A stretch of DNA of 64,000 nt, taken from the NCBI GenBank assembly GCA_905234275.1, contig CAJOHD010000007.1, positions 1 to 64,000 on the forward strand, written 5' to 3'. Origin of the DNA: an uncultured Bacteroidales bacterium. Its GTDB lineage: Bacteria; Bacteroidota; Bacteroidia; Bacteroidales; F082. Below, piece by piece: positions 1 to 7,271 of the stretch (its first letter is position 1; every line of letters begins with the position of its first letter). The position numbers were made by a program, and so were the translations under genes. The notes below the pieces were generated by a model. It had not been told where the DNA came from, ran no database searches, and worked only from the letters and a program-made list of their open reading frames with translations.

Positions 1-254
1 GAACTCGCAACCTCCATCTCTGTCGATTGCGGATGCAAAAGTACACCAATTTTTTACACGCGCAACACTTTTTGCAAAAAAATTTTAAATTATTTTTTTT
101 GACGCTGATTATCAATCGGTTGGAGAGGGAAATTTTTTGGATTGGGCGGAAAAAAGGCTCGAAGTCATACCCTTCCAAGGACTTTTTCACGCCTTCTCTC
201 CAAAAAATTTACGCCACACTTACGCCAAATCATTAAAAAGTAATTAATTTTTGA
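1..254. other. Intergenic start of window, no gene supported
   Basis: This stretch is very A+T-rich after the first 50 bases and I see no credible gene; the short open frame at 27-236 has no domain and no ribosome-binding site. Bases 1-22, read on the minus strand, resemble the 3' half of a tRNA (part of the anticodon stem, variable loop, start of the T arm), but the 5' half does not follow. It may be a tRNA fragment left by integration, or chance. Confidence 0.4.
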
Positions 255-270
255 TAAAAAAAAGAGACGT
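233..270. repeat. Left copy of a direct repeat flanking the TA-like pair
   Basis: The sequence TTAAAAAGTAATTAATTTTT and the following GATAAAAAAAAGAGACGT recur at 944-979 with two substitutions and a two-base deletion. Each copy runs into a short hairpin ending in GACGTCT or GCGTCTT. The two copies bracket the two-gene module and its promoter. Confidence 0.75.
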
Positions 271-290
271 TTGTTATGGTGACGTCTCTT
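255..290 (-). terminator. Rho-independent terminator of the TA-like pair
   Basis: Inverted arms AAGAGACGT and ACGTCTCTT enclose a 10-base loop. On the minus strand the hairpin is followed by a run of about eight T. It lies just after the stop codon of the HTH gene, where the transcript of the two-gene module should end. A similar hairpin occurs at 970-1000. Confidence 0.75.
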
Positions 291-294
291 ATAT

Positions 295-561
295 TTAAAT
301 TACTTTCACTATATCACAATGTAACGCATTAGATACCAATGCAATAGTTTTCAATGTAAAGTTATGAGTACCACTAAGCCATCTTGAGACCTCAGCGGGT
401 GTTTTACCAATCTGTTTTGCAAACTCTTTTTGAGTAAGATGTTGTTCCTTTAACAATTCATCGATTCTATTCGCAATTGCAAAAGAAATGCTTATTTCCT
501 GTTTCACTTCTGCAGGAATCTCAGCTAAACATTCATCAAAAAGCTTTTTTGCACTATTCAT
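295..561 (-). CDS. XRE-family helix-turn-helix protein, probable antitoxin
   Basis: This 88-residue protein has a classic XRE/Cro-type helix-turn-helix at about residues 41-75 (LTQKEFAKQIGKTPAEVSRW). The N-terminal 40 residues are acidic and helical, as in HigA-like antitoxins. Its start overlaps the stop of the upstream gene by four bases (ATGA), so the two are translationally coupled, and a terminator follows. By analogy with type II modules it would neutralise the upstream product and repress the promoter at 913-920. The order here is toxin first, antitoxin second, as in higBA. The DNA-binding domain is clear; the antitoxin role is inferred from size, order and overlap. Confidence 0.75.
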   Translation of the reverse strand: MNSAKKLFDECLAEIPAEVKQEISISFAIANRIDELLKEQHLTQKEFAKQIGKTPAEVSRWLSGTHNFTLKTIALVSNALHCDIVKVI

Positions 562-893
562 AACTTGAAATCTTTGTTTTCTATTCCTTTGATAGCTGTT
601 TCCTCTATTGATATGGAGCCATTTTTCAATTCATTATCAATAAGTTTATCAAACTTTTGCAAATCAACAACATAGCCATTCAATTCTGGATTCTCTTGAT
701 AGGTTTTACCGTTTTTAACCCCTCCATTCCCAACTATTAATATTTTATCCGACAATCTTATGCAATACAATTGCAATTTGCTCAAAAATTTTTCATATTC
801 ACTCAAATCATCTTTTTCAAAAATGATTGTGTACAAAGCAGCTTTATCAGTACTGTCAACGAATTTAATCTTTGCATTGTTCATAAAAGACAT
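558..893 (-). CDS. Small protein of unknown fold, candidate toxin paired with the HTH gene
   Basis: This is a 111-residue protein with a mixed charged and hydrophobic pattern, no signal peptide and no membrane segment. I do not recognise a named family with certainty. The central stretch DKILIVGNGGVKNGKTY is glycine-rich and the C-terminal third is acidic and lysine-rich. It is the first gene of a two-gene operon with an XRE regulator and overlaps it by four bases, the usual arrangement of type II toxin-antitoxin and HigBA-like systems. The start at 893 follows a -7 box by about 20 bases; Met4 is an alternative start. Toxicity is inference from context only. Confidence 0.6.
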   Translation of the reverse strand: MSFMNNAKIKFVDSTDKAALYTIIFEKDDLSEYEKFLSKLQLYCIRLSDKILIVGNGGVKNGKTYQENPELNGYVVDLQKFDKLIDNELKNGSISIEETAIKGIENKDFKL

Positions 894-912
894 AAATTTA
901 GATTTAACGATG

Positions 913-920
913 CAAAGATA
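913..920 (-). promoter_or_regulatory. -7 promoter element of the TA-like pair
   Basis: On the minus strand the sequence is TATCTTTG, a match to the Bacteroidetes -7 consensus TAnnTTTG. It is 20 bases before the ATG of the first gene of the pair, so the leader is short. No clear -33 TTTG is visible at the expected spacing. Confidence 0.6.
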
Positions 921-943
921 AAAAACTTTTCTAAATAATTAGC

Positions 944-979
944 TTAAAAAGTGATTAATTTTTGACAAAAAAAAGACGT
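944..979. repeat. Right copy of the direct repeat flanking the TA-like pair
   Basis: Near-identical to 233-270. It sits immediately upstream of the promoter of the pair and downstream of the T9SS cargo gene on the same strand. With the hairpin at 970-1000 and the A-rich run it could serve as the terminator of that cargo gene on the minus strand. Confidence 0.75.
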
Positions 980-1015
980 CTGATAAAATGGCGTCTTTAC
1001 TATATTAATAAGGTA

Positions 1016-1063
1016 GCGCGGCAAAACGCAACTAATAATTCAGTAGTTGCCGTCAAGCCGCGC
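1016..1063. repeat. Nested inverted repeat (stem-loop)
   Basis: Outer arms GCGCGGC (1016-1022) and GCCGCGC (1057-1063) enclose inner arms GCAACTA (1028-1034) and TAGTTGC (1044-1050). Transcribed RNA would form a two-part hairpin downstream of the T9SS cargo gene. It is G+C-rich compared with its surroundings. The function is unknown; a transcript-stabilising 3' end is possible. Confidence 0.55.
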
Positions 1064-1093
1064 CATATTGTTCCCTTTTTATGTTCCGTTGTT

Positions 1094-1118
1094 ATTCCGA
1101 GCACGCAGTGCGAGGAAT
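1094..1118. repeat. Short palindromic repeat
   Basis: Arms ATTCC/GGAAT and GCAC/GTGC form a compact hairpin a few bases after the stop codon of the T9SS cargo gene. It resembles the interspersed hairpin repeats seen elsewhere in this window, but with a different core. Confidence 0.45.
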
Positions 1119-1124
1119 CTCATT

Positions 1125-2687
1125 CTATTGTTTCACTATGCGTTCTGAGAACTCCGAGCCGTCGCTCATCCTCACTTTCATCACATAAACGCCTGAAGTT
1201 AGACCGAAGATGTCGATTGTCTCGAGATTTGATGCCTGCGATTTCACGAGCTTGCCGTCCATGCTGTAGATTTCCGCCGTACGGCAGGTGACATCGGGTG
1301 AAAATTCGATGTAAATGATGTCTTTTGCGGGATTAGGATAGCAGAAATACGGTTTCGCCACACTTTCAGCGTTCTCGCCGACGGCGTCATAGCCATTTTC
1401 GTCGACTTTGAGGATGTAGGAATAATAAGTGTAATATTCAGGAGCTTTTGCATGATATCCGGTCAAAATGCATCCGCCGTCTTCTGTGGCAAGGATGGTA
1501 TTTATATTATAATAATCATCGTTTACCCCATACCATCTGCGCCAAATTAGGTTAAGATCCATGTCAAATTTGCTAATGACTATTTCGGATGATACCGGCC
1601 CGACATAGCCTTGTGTCTGATCTGCTAATCCGTTCATTCCACAATGGAATATGGCATCGTTTGTGACGCTCAACGCCTGAACATTCGCAACAACACGGTT
1701 GAGAGGATTGGTTTGCCTGACACAATCCCATGTTTCAGCCTCCAGTGCTTGCAAACTGTCGTTTATCTTTGCCACATAATGGTTCCATCCCAATGTGCCG
1801 CCATAATGTTTAACAAATAAACCAGGACTAGTTAGAAGAAAAGTCTCATCATCATACTTTGTCATATATCCTCCAAGATATGCATATTTAAACGTGGTAT
1901 CAGGATATTGCTGATTAGGGTCGTTTTGAACTGTTTTAATTGTCGTATTCGGAAGCTTAGCGACACGTGTGGCGTTAAAAGCTGAATCGATCTTATAATA
2001 GTATTCGCCGTCATTTTGCAATCGTATCATGCCATAGTTTTTCTCAGACTTGTTTCGTCCGAACAAAGCCATCAATACATCAGTCGCATTGTCGTGTGAA
2101 TAATCCTCTTCCATTTTAACGATATCGCCTTCTGGAGTCATCCTGAGGTACAGATAGCAGTAGCCGTCTGTTTTCTGGCAATGAGCTGCCATAAAAAAAT
2201 TCCCGTCATCTTCCTGGACAAACCTCGGCATTACTCTTCTTCCAGACACAAAATTGATAACGTTTTCTCCGAGGCTGCATATCTGATGGCTCTTTATCTC
2301 CAAATTGACATCAAGGTGCAAAACAACTATTTCATTTCTGATACATGATTGTGTGGTGTTTCCGCTACTTAAAACAGCTATCGCTATATACTCATCATCT
2401 CGTTCATTATCCTTAAACAAACCGCAATACTTCATGTTTTTGCCGTCTATCTGGAAGGCGAGGCTGTTGGTGACCTCACCTTCAGGCGACAGACTCAGAA
2501 GCATATCGTTGTCGTATAAGTATCTTGAACGGCAACTGACGATGAAGCCATGTTCCGGTGTTTCTATTACCATCGCGGCATCTCTGGTAATGTTATCATC
2601 GTGCAATATTATTTTTTCAAAATAGTTCTGGGAGATGCCGACAAAAGCAAGGAATACAATTGTCAGTAAAGATAACAGTTTTTTCAT
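1125..2687 (-). CDS. Secreted protein with type A T9SS C-terminal sorting domain
   Basis: A 520-residue exported protein. Residues 1-19 form a signal peptide with a lysine pair and a hydrophobic core. The last 80 or so residues form a type A T9SS sorting domain: the YPNPAKDIIYIEF motif, then IYSMDGKLV, then LTSGVYVMKV and a basic end, as in TIGR04183. The rest (about 20-435) is rich in Tyr, Asp and Gly and contains recurring segments such as DGGCILTGYHAK, suggesting a beta-propeller-like or repetitive surface fold; I cannot assign an enzyme. It is the third gene of a probable operon, 24 bases after the lipoprotein gene. The sorting signal implies export by the T9SS encoded at 14,982-20,827. 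Confidence 0.88.
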   Translation of the reverse strand: MKKLLSLLTIVFLAFVGISQNYFEKIILHDDNITRDAAMVIETPEHGFIVSCRSRYLYDNDMLLSLSPEGEVTNSLAFQIDGKNMKYCGLFKDNERDDEYIAIAVLSSGNTTQSCIRNEIVVLHLDVNLEIKSHQICSLGENVINFVSGRRVMPRFVQEDDGNFFMAAHCQKTDGYCYLYLRMTPEGDIVKMEEDYSHDNATDVLMALFGRNKSEKNYGMIRLQNDGEYYYKIDSAFNATRVAKLPNTTIKTVQNDPNQQYPDTTFKYAYLGGYMTKYDDETFLLTSPGLFVKHYGGTLGWNHYVAKINDSLQALEAETWDCVRQTNPLNRVVANVQALSVTNDAIFHCGMNGLADQTQGYVGPVSSEIVISKFDMDLNLIWRRWYGVNDDYYNINTILATEDGGCILTGYHAKAPEYYTYYSYILKVDENGYDAVGENAESVAKPYFCYPNPAKDIIYIEFSPDVTCRTAEIYSMDGKLVKSQASNLETIDIFGLTSGVYVMKVRMSDGSEFSERIVKQ

Positions 2688-2711
2688 ATGATAGTTGTTT
2701 ATCTTTTTGCT

Positions 2712-3677
2712 TTACCAATCAAAACCAACATAAGAGCATTCAGCTTCTGAATAAATACCCCAAAGAGCCGAGTCATTAAAATCTAAGTATTGTATGTGTG
2801 ATAGATTCCTGCCTAGATTGTGTTGATTTACATTCCACCCTGTAGCTATATTAACCATACTGTTCAGATAATAACGCATGTCGTCAGCATTCAAACACAA
2901 CGATTCATAATCATTATGTATAAGTGCATAATGTCCATTGGGACTATTGGGGTCTGGTACATCAGTCGCATATGTTGTTTCATAATCCACTTCATACAAT
3001 ACAACTCTATAACCAGGTAAACATTGCACGTGTTCCGTCATAATAGCTGCTATTCTATCACTCAGCACATACACAGCCCTTTCTCCAGGACATTCATAAC
3101 AATCAAATGTGTAAGGCCAGCACATATCTTCGTCAAAATAATATGGTGTCGGCATAACTGTACCAAAACCCCTAAATAATATGGCATCAGTTACAACTCT
3201 TGCATCTTCACCGTCTTTGCTGTTTCCGTCGATTCTGCTGTAGACACAATAAACGTTCTTGTTATCGCCTTCAAGAGAGGCAAGCTTATCCTTGATTTGT
3301 TTCCTGTTTGACTCGTAGATGGCATTGATATCCGACAAATAGACATTGCCATTTGTTATTGGTAAATCCGACACAATAGTAAGACGCTCCATATCGGCGG
3401 AATATCTGCTTGCGTCACACATCTTGAAGTTCTCATAGTTGCTCAAGTTTCTGACAGCCTCATCAAGCTGCATGGTTTCGCCGCCTTTTGTCGCCGATTT
3501 CATTTTTTCGCCAAACTGTATCATCTCTTTGTCCATGAAAGACAATTCTGGAGTATTCAATTCAGAGATGTCTTTCACGGCTTCGTCTTTCTTATTGCAG
3601 GCCTCAAATGTAATCACTCCTACTGCTGCGATGAGCAATGCTGCCATTGTGGCAACGATTTTAAAGTTTTTTCTCAT
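2712..3677 (-). CDS. Hypothetical lipoprotein
   Basis: A 321-residue protein with a lipoprotein signal peptide: basic start, hydrophobic helix and a lipobox-like ITFEAC with Cys27 as the likely lipidation site. The mature part contains several cysteines (for example CWPYTFDCYEC) and no recognised catalytic motif. It lies between a DUF3244-like protein upstream (44 bases away) and a T9SS cargo protein downstream (24 bases), all on one strand, so the three are probably co-transcribed. The family is unknown to me; similar proteins of this shape occur in gut and oral Bacteroidales. The envelope location is well supported, the function is not. Confidence 0.75.
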   Translation of the reverse strand: MRKNFKIVATMAALLIAAVGVITFEACNKKDEAVKDISELNTPELSFMDKEMIQFGEKMKSATKGGETMQLDEAVRNLSNYENFKMCDASRYSADMERLTIVSDLPITNGNVYLSDINAIYESNRKQIKDKLASLEGDNKNVYCVYSRIDGNSKDGEDARVVTDAILFRGFGTVMPTPYYFDEDMCWPYTFDCYECPGERAVYVLSDRIAAIMTEHVQCLPGYRVVLYEVDYETTYATDVPDPNSPNGHYALIHNDYESLCLNADDMRYYLNSMVNIATGWNVNQHNLGRNLSHIQYLDFNDSALWGIYSEAECSYVGFDW

Positions 3678-3721
3678 TTTTTTTATTTTTAAATTGTTAG
3701 TATTTTGTTAATTAACGGTTT

Positions 3722-4099
3722 TTATTTCGCAAACTCCCCTTCCGCCATTCCTGTTACATTATCTAATATTATTGTGTAATTGCCACTTGGAGCTCCTGCT
3801 ATGGAGATATAAACTGTCTGCTGAACCGCCGTGTTGACAGTTCCGCTGTATATCATAATGCCGGTATCGCCCATCAATGTGATGCTCACATAACCGAAAT
3901 TCTGGTAAAAACACACCTGTACGGAATTTTTGCAAAAAAATGCCTGAACGGAATCGGGACCGACATTATAGTCCAATCTTCCTTGTAACTCAATCTCCGT
4001 AGAATTAGGTGGCACATCAAATGTTTCTTGTTGTTCTGGAATGTCGCTATACATAATAGGCATAGCTTGCATTGAAATAATGCTTAAGAATCCGAACAT
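3722..4099 (-). CDS. Small secreted DUF3244-like protein
   Basis: A 125-residue protein with a short hydrophobic N-terminus and a C-terminal beta-rich module: FGYVSITLMGDTGIMIYSGT, followed by YISIAGAPSGNYTIIL. This pattern (sheet, then a threonine-rich strand, then LPSGxYTI) is that of the DUF3244 family of small secreted Bacteroidetes proteins. No in-frame start lies further upstream before a stop codon, so Met at 4099 is the likely start, although the signal peptide is unusually short. It is the first gene of the three-gene secreted operon, with a -7 box at 4192-4199. Confidence 0.6.
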   Translation of the reverse strand: MFGFLSIISMQAMPIMYSDIPEQQETFDVPPNSTEIELQGRLDYNVGPDSVQAFFCKNSVQVCFYQNFGYVSITLMGDTGIMIYSGTVNTAVQQTVYISIAGAPSGNYTIILDNVTGMAEGEFAK

Positions 4100-4191
4100 A
4101 ATTAATGATAAAACTCTGTTCGTTATTGTTTACATTTTTTAAAATTCAACCATTTTTTTATTTGTCGTCGTTCAGGCCTTTATCGACATCG

Positions 4192-4199
4192 CAAAACTA
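4192..4199 (-). promoter_or_regulatory. -7 promoter element of the secreted-protein operon
   Basis: The minus strand reads TAGTTTTG, matching TAnnTTTG. It is about 90 bases upstream of the DUF3244-like gene, giving a long leader. The inverted repeat CCGACAATATCGG lies just upstream of it, where a regulator could bind. Confidence 0.45.
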
Positions 4200-4391
4200 T
4201 TCCGACAATATCGGTTGTACAATGAATTACTAACTTTTTTTGTGGCGATTACAAACTTTTTTTAAGATACTTTTTGCAAATCGTTGAATATTAAGTGATT
4301 AAAAATTTGCAATTACAAACAATTTTTAAGGCATTACAATTTTTATCATGTTTTTTCCCACCCATATCTCACGGATTTCATGGAATTTTTA

Positions 4392-4399
4392 TATTTTTG
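4392..4399 (+). promoter_or_regulatory. -7 promoter element of the TPR/HTH regulator
   Basis: TATTTTTG followed by C fits the Bacteroidetes -7 consensus. The ATG at 4420 is 20 bases beyond it. This places the transcription start downstream of the more distal ATG at 4348 and so argues against that longer frame. Confidence 0.55.
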
Positions 4400-4419
4400 C
4401 AGAAAAATATTTCGATGTT

Positions 4420-5931
4420 ATGAAGTGTTTGAAGTTTTTTGGAATTGTTTTTCTGATGGCTTTGTTTGCGTGTAATGCCTCAGACGACAAATATGAGGCT
4501 ATGGACATTGCCCTGCAAAAAGCTGAAACCATATATCAGCACCCTGACGGCGAACGATATGAAACAGCTAAAGCCGATACCTCGCAAATGTCAACAGAAC
4601 TGATAAAGACAGCCAAATATTTTGTTTCAAAAAAAGATTATGACAAAGCAGCAAAAGCCTGTCTTTATTTGGGTTATTCTCAAAAAGAAGCCGACGAAAA
4701 GACTCTATCAATGAAAGCCTTTAAAGATGCCGAGTATTACTCCAATATTACAGGTGACTCATTAACGACAGCACGCTCGCAATACAATATTGCAAGATTC
4801 CTATATGCCGAACATGCTTATGACGAATCTATTGATATGGCAATGGATGCTGCTAAAAACTATGGAAATAATTTTGGTGAAAAAGCCTATGCTTATAACT
4901 TGATGGCATCATCTTTTATATTGCAAAAAGACTATGATAGTGCGGAAATATATCTGAAAAAAGCTCTTGATATGGCAGAAAACAGTCATATGGATATAGT
5001 AAAAAGAAAAATTTTGAATAATTACTCCGTTTTTTATAGCAAACAAGGGAAATATGAACAATCAATAAATTGTATCAAGCAAAATATTGCCGGAAATGAC
5101 AGCGCAAGTATTTTCATGACCTGTTTAAATATAGGCAAATCTTATATTTATTGTGACAAATATGATTCCGCCGCACTTTATACACAAAAAGCTTTTGATT
5201 TGTCACAATCAGTTAAAATCAGATCCGACTCCGAAGCATCCATGTATTTTTCTTTGTATTACATTGCGAAAAAACAAGAAAATTATCAGCAAGCTTTAGA
5301 TTATTTTGAGAGCTATAATACATTGCAATATAAAATACAAAAAGAAATTGAACAAAAAAACCTTTATAGCATTCAGCGAAAATACGATTATGAAGCGTTG
5401 CAGAACATAATGAACCAAAAAATCATCCAAAAACAACGTATTATATTGACCGTCAGCTTCTTTCTGCTTTTGGCATCAATAGTGGTGATAGGATTGCTGG
5501 TGAAACAGAAAAATATTATCAAAGAAGACGCAAGGATAAGAAAGGAACTCGAAAAAGCCAAAGATGAGCTGCATAACTCAGTAAAGCCAAAGGTTGTGGA
5601 AAAAGAGCTGTCAAAACAGCTGCACCTAATATTAACTGCCAACCACATTGCGGAACATGCCGACGATTTCAAAAAAGAATGGAGTCCGCTGGTCTATAAA
5701 ATTAATAACGAAAAAAACAATATGTTTGAGGCAGCATTGGTCGCCATTGAAAGTGTATATCCCGGAATGTACAACACCATACTCAAGAAATATCCAACCT
5801 TAAACGAGACGGAGTCAAAAGTGATGCTCCTCTCCTGCTCCGATCTCAGCAATCGGGAGATAGGACGTATCCTCGGACTTAGCGTGCACTCTGTAAACAA
5901 ATGCCGCAGCGGGATTAACAGGGTAATATAG
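4420..5931 (+). CDS. Membrane TPR protein with C-terminal LuxR-like HTH
   Basis: A 503-residue regulator typical of Bacteroidetes. Residues 1-18 form a lipoprotein-like signal ending in LFAC (Cys18). Residues 25-320 contain tetratricopeptide repeats (AYNLMASSFILQKDYDSAEI and similar). A single membrane helix lies at about 343-365, followed by a charged coiled coil. The last 45 residues form a LuxR/GerE-type helix-turn-helix (SNREIGRILGLSVHSVNKCR). The topology suggests periplasmic TPRs sensing a partner and a cytoplasmic DNA-binding tail. The start is set at 4420 because a -7 box lies between the two candidate ATGs. It is divergent from the secreted-protein operon and may control it. Confidence 0.82.
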   Translation: MKCLKFFGIVFLMALFACNASDDKYEAMDIALQKAETIYQHPDGERYETAKADTSQMSTELIKTAKYFVSKKDYDKAAKACLYLGYSQKEADEKTLSMKAFKDAEYYSNITGDSLTTARSQYNIARFLYAEHAYDESIDMAMDAAKNYGNNFGEKAYAYNLMASSFILQKDYDSAEIYLKKALDMAENSHMDIVKRKILNNYSVFYSKQGKYEQSINCIKQNIAGNDSASIFMTCLNIGKSYIYCDKYDSAALYTQKAFDLSQSVKIRSDSEASMYFSLYYIAKKQENYQQALDYFESYNTLQYKIQKEIEQKNLYSIQRKYDYEALQNIMNQKIIQKQRIILTVSFFLLLASIVVIGLLVKQKNIIKEDARIRKELEKAKDELHNSVKPKVVEKELSKQLHLILTANHIAEHADDFKKEWSPLVYKINNEKNNMFEAALVAIESVYPGMYNTILKKYPTLNETESKVMLLSCSDLSNREIGRILGLSVHSVNKCRSGINRVI

Positions 5932-5950
5932 TTAAAAGACCATAAAAAAG

Positions 5951-6024
5951 TCGGAGCAGCCCGACTCGAACGGGCGACCGCTTGCACCCCATGCAAGAAT
6001 GCTAGCCAACTGCACCATGCCCCG
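5951..6024 (-). tRNA. tRNA-Pro (anticodon GGG)
   Basis: The minus strand folds into a complete cloverleaf: acceptor CGGGGCA pairs with TGCTCCG, D stem GTGC/GCAT, anticodon stem CTTGC/GCAAG around the loop ATGGGGT, and T stem GCCCG/CGGGC around TTCGAGT. The anticodon in the loop is GGG, reading proline CCC and CCT. The discriminator base is A, as expected for bacterial proline tRNA. CCA is not encoded. A T run follows directly and can end transcription. Confidence 0.95.
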
Positions 6025-6174
6025 ATTGCTTTCGCGCTGCAAAATTACAACTTTTTTTAATACATACTATATTTTAAACATTTTTAATGCCCTTTGCAGA
6101 AATGCGACTTACCACAGGGTACTGAGAGCATTTCGAAAAGGGTATTAAAAATCTGTATTTATTGTTTTTTTTAT

Positions 6175-6182
6175 TATCTTTG
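6175..6182 (+). promoter_or_regulatory. -7 promoter element of trxB
   Basis: TATCTTTG matches TAnnTTTG and is 32 bases upstream of the thioredoxin reductase ATG. The upstream region is A+T-rich; a clear -33 TTTG is not seen. Confidence 0.55.
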
Positions 6183-6214
6183 CAAAAAATTATTTAAACA
6201 CCTTATTAATATAT

Positions 6215-7156
6215 ATGGAGCACATTCAATGTTTAATCCTCGGTTCAGGTCCAGCTGGTTATACCACAGCAATTTACACTGGCCGTGCCGATATAAAGAC
6301 TGTCATTTATGAAGGACCGCTTACTGGCGGACAATTAACTCAGACTACTGAGATTGAGAACTTCCCGGGTTACCCGGAAGGAATCCAAGGTAACCAGATG
6401 ATGGACGACTTGCGCCGTCAAGCTGAGAGATTCGGAACAGAGTTTCGCATGGGCTCGATAGTGGAAGTCGACGCTTCAAAACGCCCGTTCCACTGCAAGT
6501 CGGACTTCGGCGACGAGCTTCTGGCAGATGTCATCGTCGTGGCAACAGGCGCATCAGCCCGTTATCTCGGCCTTGAAACCGAAGAGCAGTTCAAAGGCGG
6601 CGGCGTTTCGGCTTGCGCCACATGCGACGGCTACTTCTACCGCGGCAAAGACGTGGCAGTGGTCGGCGGCGGCGACACAGCATGCGAAGACGCCACATAT
6701 CTTGCACATCTATGCAATAAAGTGTATATGATAGTGCGCCGCGACGTGCTCCGCGCCTCAAAAGCAATGCAACACCGCGTGATGAACACGCCTAACATCG
6801 AGATTCTATGGAACACCAACACCAAAGAACTGTTCGGCGAGGTCAGCGGATTTATGAGCACATTGCAGGGCGCTAAAGTGGTAAACAACAAGACCGGCGA
6901 GGAACGCACATTGAAAATTGACGGATTCTTCGAGGCTATCGGTCATGTGCCTAACACCGACGTGTTTAAAGGCATACTCGAGATGGACGAGACCGGCTAT
7001 ATCATCACCAAGCCGAAGTCGACAGCAACAAGCGTGGAAGGTATCTTCGCAGCAGGCGACTGCCAGGATAAGACTTACCGCCAAGCTATCGTGGCTGCAG
7101 GCACGGGCGCAATGGCCGGAATCGAAGTGGAACGCTTCCTAATGGAAAACAAATAA
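6215..7156 (+). CDS. trxB: Thioredoxin reductase
   Basis: A 313-residue flavoprotein that passes electrons from NADPH to thioredoxin, keeping cytoplasmic thiols reduced. The FAD-binding GSGPAGYTTAIYTGRA motif is near residue 8, the redox-active disulphide CATC at about 135, the NADPH-binding VVGGGDTACEDA at about 152, and the second FAD motif GIFAAGDC near residue 280. The length is typical for the low-molecular-weight bacterial enzyme. The gene has its own promoter and stands alone, followed by a two-component system on the same strand. Confidence 0.96.
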   Translation: MEHIQCLILGSGPAGYTTAIYTGRADIKTVIYEGPLTGGQLTQTTEIENFPGYPEGIQGNQMMDDLRRQAERFGTEFRMGSIVEVDASKRPFHCKSDFGDELLADVIVVATGASARYLGLETEEQFKGGGVSACATCDGYFYRGKDVAVVGGGDTACEDATYLAHLCNKVYMIVRRDVLRASKAMQHRVMNTPNIEILWNTNTKELFGEVSGFMSTLQGAKVVNNKTGEERTLKIDGFFEAIGHVPNTDVFKGILEMDETGYIITKPKSTATSVEGIFAAGDCQDKTYRQAIVAAGTGAMAGIEVERFLMENK

Positions 7157-7224
7157 TTATCGGTCGAAATGACGAGTTGGCGTTTCATCAATTAAAAATG
7201 CCATTTCAATAAAAAAATAATTTC

Positions 7225-7262
7225 ATTATCGGACATAAAATCTTATTTTTGTGTCCGATAAT
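7225..7262. promoter_or_regulatory. Inverted repeat framing the histidine kinase promoter
   Basis: Arms ATTATCGGACA (7225-7235) and TGTCCGATAAT (7252-7262) are perfect inverse copies 16 bases apart. The -7 box TATTTTTG (7244-7251) lies between them. A dimeric repressor or autoregulator binding both arms would block RNA polymerase. The right arm lies in the region of the start of the transcript. Confidence 0.65.
7244..7251 (+). promoter_or_regulatory. -7 promoter element of the LytS/LytR-type operon
   Basis: TATTTTTG matches the consensus and sits 20 bases before the ATG at 7272. It overlaps the GTG at 7251 that would be the start of a longer frame, which excludes that start. Confidence 0.6.
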
Positions 7263-7271
7263 ATTCATAAT

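Larger units (their letters stand above)
4100..4419. other. Divergent intergenic region
   Basis: About 320 bases separate the minus-strand secreted-protein operon from the plus-strand regulator. It is A+T-rich with many T runs. Each side has a -7 element (4192-4199 minus; 4392-4399 plus). The inverted repeat CCGACAATATCGG beside the minus-strand -7 box could be an operator. I see no gene here. Confidence 0.5.

Noticed and set aside
27..236. Short open frame at the window start
   Set aside because: It has low-complexity A+T-rich content, no motif and no promoter.
962..1291. Open frame of 109 codons on the plus strand
   Set aside because: It overlaps repeats and the 3' end of the T9SS cargo gene, and has no domain.
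4348..4419. N-terminal extension of the TPR/HTH regulator
   Set aside because: The -7 box at 4392-4399 would lie inside it, and the lipoprotein-like signal begins at 4420.
7251..7271. GTG start for the histidine kinase
   Set aside because: It overlaps the -7 box and the right arm of the inverted repeat; the ATG at 7272 fits the transcript.
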